From JBHIBR01 sp046759145 [NCBI: Nitrospinota bacterium] (GTDB lineage: Bacteria > UBA8248), in assembly GCA_046759145.1 (NCBI GenBank), contig JBHIBR010000100.1, forward strand, positions 1-6,797: a DNA stretch of 6,797 nucleotides, read 5' to 3'. Position 1 is the first letter of the stretch, and each line of letters starts with the position of its first letter. Under the pieces are notes generated by a model that was not told where the DNA came from, searched no databases, and worked only from the letters and a program-made list of their open reading frames with translations. A program made the translations under genes and the position numbers. Below are positions 5,538 through 6,797 of the stretch, in pieces.

Positions 5538-6797
5538 CTAAAAAGCCACCGGCTCTTTGAACTCCCCAAACACCTCGCGTAGCGTGTTCGTCATCTCCCC
5601 CAGGGTGGCGTAGCTCTCGACCGCCTCCAGGATGGGGCCCATCAGGTTCTGAGTGCCCCGGGCGGCTTCTCCGAGCCTCCGGAGGGCGGCCTCGGCGCGG
5701 CGCTCATCCCTTCCCTCCTGCACCGCCCGGAGGCGCGCGAGCTGGCGGTCCACGCCCTGAGGGTCGGGGCGGAAGATGGCGAAATTCCGCCGGGGGGCGC
5801 CAGTGTATTTGTTCACGCCCACCACCACCCTCTCCCCCGCGTCCACCTGCTTCTGGGCGCGGTAGGCGGACTCGGCGATGCGGCGCTGGATCTCCCCCGC
5901 CTCGATGGCCCGGACCATCCCTCCGCGGTCCTCCACCTCGCGGATGAGCTGGGCGATGGCCTCCTCCATCCGGGCGGTGAGGTTTTCGACGAAGTAGGAG
6001 CCCCCCAGGGGGTCGGCCGTGGCGGGCACGCCCGTCTCGTGGGCGAGGACCTGCTGGGTGCGGAGCGCCAGGAGGGCCGACTCCTCGGTGGGGAGGGCGA
6101 GGGCCTCGTCCCAGGCGCAGGTGAAGATGGTCTGGGTGCCCCCCAGCACCGAGGCCAGCGCCTCGTAGGCGACCCGGACGATGTTGTTCTCGGGCTCGAT
6201 GGCGGTGAGGGTGCTCCCCCCGCACACCACCCCGAAGCGGAACCGCCACGAGCGCGGGTCCTTGGCGCCGAAGCGTTCCCGCATCAGTTTTGCCCAGAGC
6301 TTGCGCATGGCGCGGTATTTGGCGACCTCCTCGAAGAAGTCGCTGTGGGTGTAGAAGTAGAAGCTGATCCGGGGGGCGAAGTCGTCCACCCGCAGGCCCC
6401 GGGCGAGGGCGCACTCCACATAAGTGATGGCGTCGGCCAGGGTGAAGGCGGCCTCCTGGACCGCCGTCGCGCCCGCGTCGCGGAAGTGGGCCCCCGCCAC
6501 GCTGATGGGGTTGAAGCGCGGGACCTCCCGCATGGCGTACTCCAGCGTATCCACGATGAGCCGCAGCGAGGGCTCGGCGGGGAAGATCCACGTGCCCCGG
6601 GCCACGTACTCCTTCAGGATGTCGTTCTGGGTGGTACCGCGCAGCTCTGCCGGCGCGGCACCCTGTTTCTTGCCCACCGCCACGTACATGGCGAGGAGGA
6701 TGGCGGCCGTGGCGTTGATGGTGAAGGAGGTGCTCACCCGCCCGAGGGGGATGCCGCGGAAGAGGGTCTCCATGTCGTCGAGGGTGTCGATGGCCAC
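5538..6797 (-). CDS. Acyl-CoA mutase large subunit, methylmalonyl-CoA mutase family (5' end beyond window)
   Basis: The last 419 residues of the catalytic (TIM-barrel) subunit of a coenzyme-B12-dependent acyl-CoA carbon-skeleton mutase. The visible start (AIDTLDDMETLF) aligns inside the family, so roughly 100-140 N-terminal residues lie beyond the right edge. Seen, numbered from the window edge: VSTSFTINATAAILLAMYVA (21-40), TQNDILKEYVARGTWIFPAE (56-75) with R67 at the place of Arg207 of the Propionibacterium enzyme, AGAHFRDAGATA (101-112) with H104 at the place of His244, ENNIVR, ALALPTEESA (232-241), DPLGGSYFVE (262-271) and VVVGVNKYTG (324-333). Arg at the 207 site favours a carboxylated substrate (methylmalonyl- or ethylmalonyl-like) over isobutyryl-CoA, whose mutase has Gln there. 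However, the Tyr before the His is Ala (A103), and the VCGGST and TIFTCAWDEA blocks differ from canonical enzymes, so the substrate is uncertain. The chain stops at GEFKEPVAF without a B12-binding domain, as in split mutases whose cobalamin subunit is a separate gene. That gene is not in the window. Confidence 0.93.
   Translation of the reverse strand: MAIDTLDDMETLFRGIPLGRVSTSFTINATAAILLAMYVAVGKKQGAAPAELRGTTQNDILKEYVARGTWIFPAEPSLRLIVDTLEYAMREVPRFNPISVAGAHFRDAGATAVQEAAFTLADAITYVECALARGLRVDDFAPRISFYFYTHSDFFEEVAKYRAMRKLWAKLMRERFGAKDPRSWRFRFGVVCGGSTLTAIEPENNIVRVAYEALASVLGGTQTIFTCAWDEALALPTEESALLALRTQQVLAHETGVPATADPLGGSYFVENLTARMEEAIAQLIREVEDRGGMVRAIEAGEIQRRIAESAYRAQKQVDAGERVVVGVNKYTGAPRRNFAIFRPDPQGVDRQLARLRAVQEGRDERRAEAALRRLGEAARGTQNLMGPILEAVESYATLGEMTNTLREVFGEFKEPVAF

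Noticed and set aside
5528-5545. GGGGACTCCCC-like hairpin as terminator for the mutase gene
   Set aside because: The stem is short with almost no loop, and in the mutase direction the T-run precedes the hairpin instead of following it, so it cannot act as a standard intrinsic terminator.
1-6797. tRNA, rRNA, CRISPR array, transposase or IS ends
   Set aside because: No cloverleaf, regularly spaced repeats, transposase motif or terminal inverted repeats with target duplications were seen on reading both strands.

Overview
The window reads as a piece of a high-GC bacterial chromosome. The right-hand two thirds (about 2745-6797) has very GC-rich codon use and core-metabolism genes: an acyl-CoA dehydrogenase, a lipoprotein-free Amt ammonium channel with a signal peptide, and a B12-dependent acyl-CoA mutase large subunit. 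Together these suggest a Gram-negative-type or deep-branching soil or sediment bacterium that oxidises fatty or branched acyl-CoAs. Deltaproteobacteria, Rokubacteria and Tectomicrobia-like lineages are possibilities, but the sequence alone does not fix the taxon.

Layout. Positions 1-2454 (minus strand) hold one uninterrupted reading frame of at least 818 codons that runs off the left edge. It is a large N6-adenine DNA methyltransferase with a probable N-terminal PD-(D/E)XK nuclease, i.e. a type IIG-like single-chain restriction-modification enzyme. It starts at a GTG that overlaps the stop of a 95-aa gene (2447-2734, minus), which is only the N-terminal helix-hairpin-helix domain of RadC without the JAB/MPN domain. 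This pair has visibly lower GC than its neighbours. It begins 16 bp after the stop of the acyl-CoA dehydrogenase (2751-3899, minus), so it looks like an acquired defence cassette placed on the end of a metabolic transcription unit.

From a 213-bp intergenic region (3900-4112) the dehydrogenase is read leftward and amt (4113-5468) rightward. Each side has a TTGAC-type -35 box, and a GC-rich palindrome lies between the two. Amt ends convergently with the mutase gene (5538-6797, minus), whose first ~100-140 codons lie beyond the right edge.

How the genes relate. The dehydrogenase and the mutase could both serve acyl-CoA catabolism, but they are not in one operon here. Amt brings in ammonium and has no glnK beside it. 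The RadC-domain gene and the methylase/nuclease are almost certainly co-translated and are the most interesting part of the window. The mutase also merits attention, because residues around its active site differ from canonical methylmalonyl-CoA mutase.
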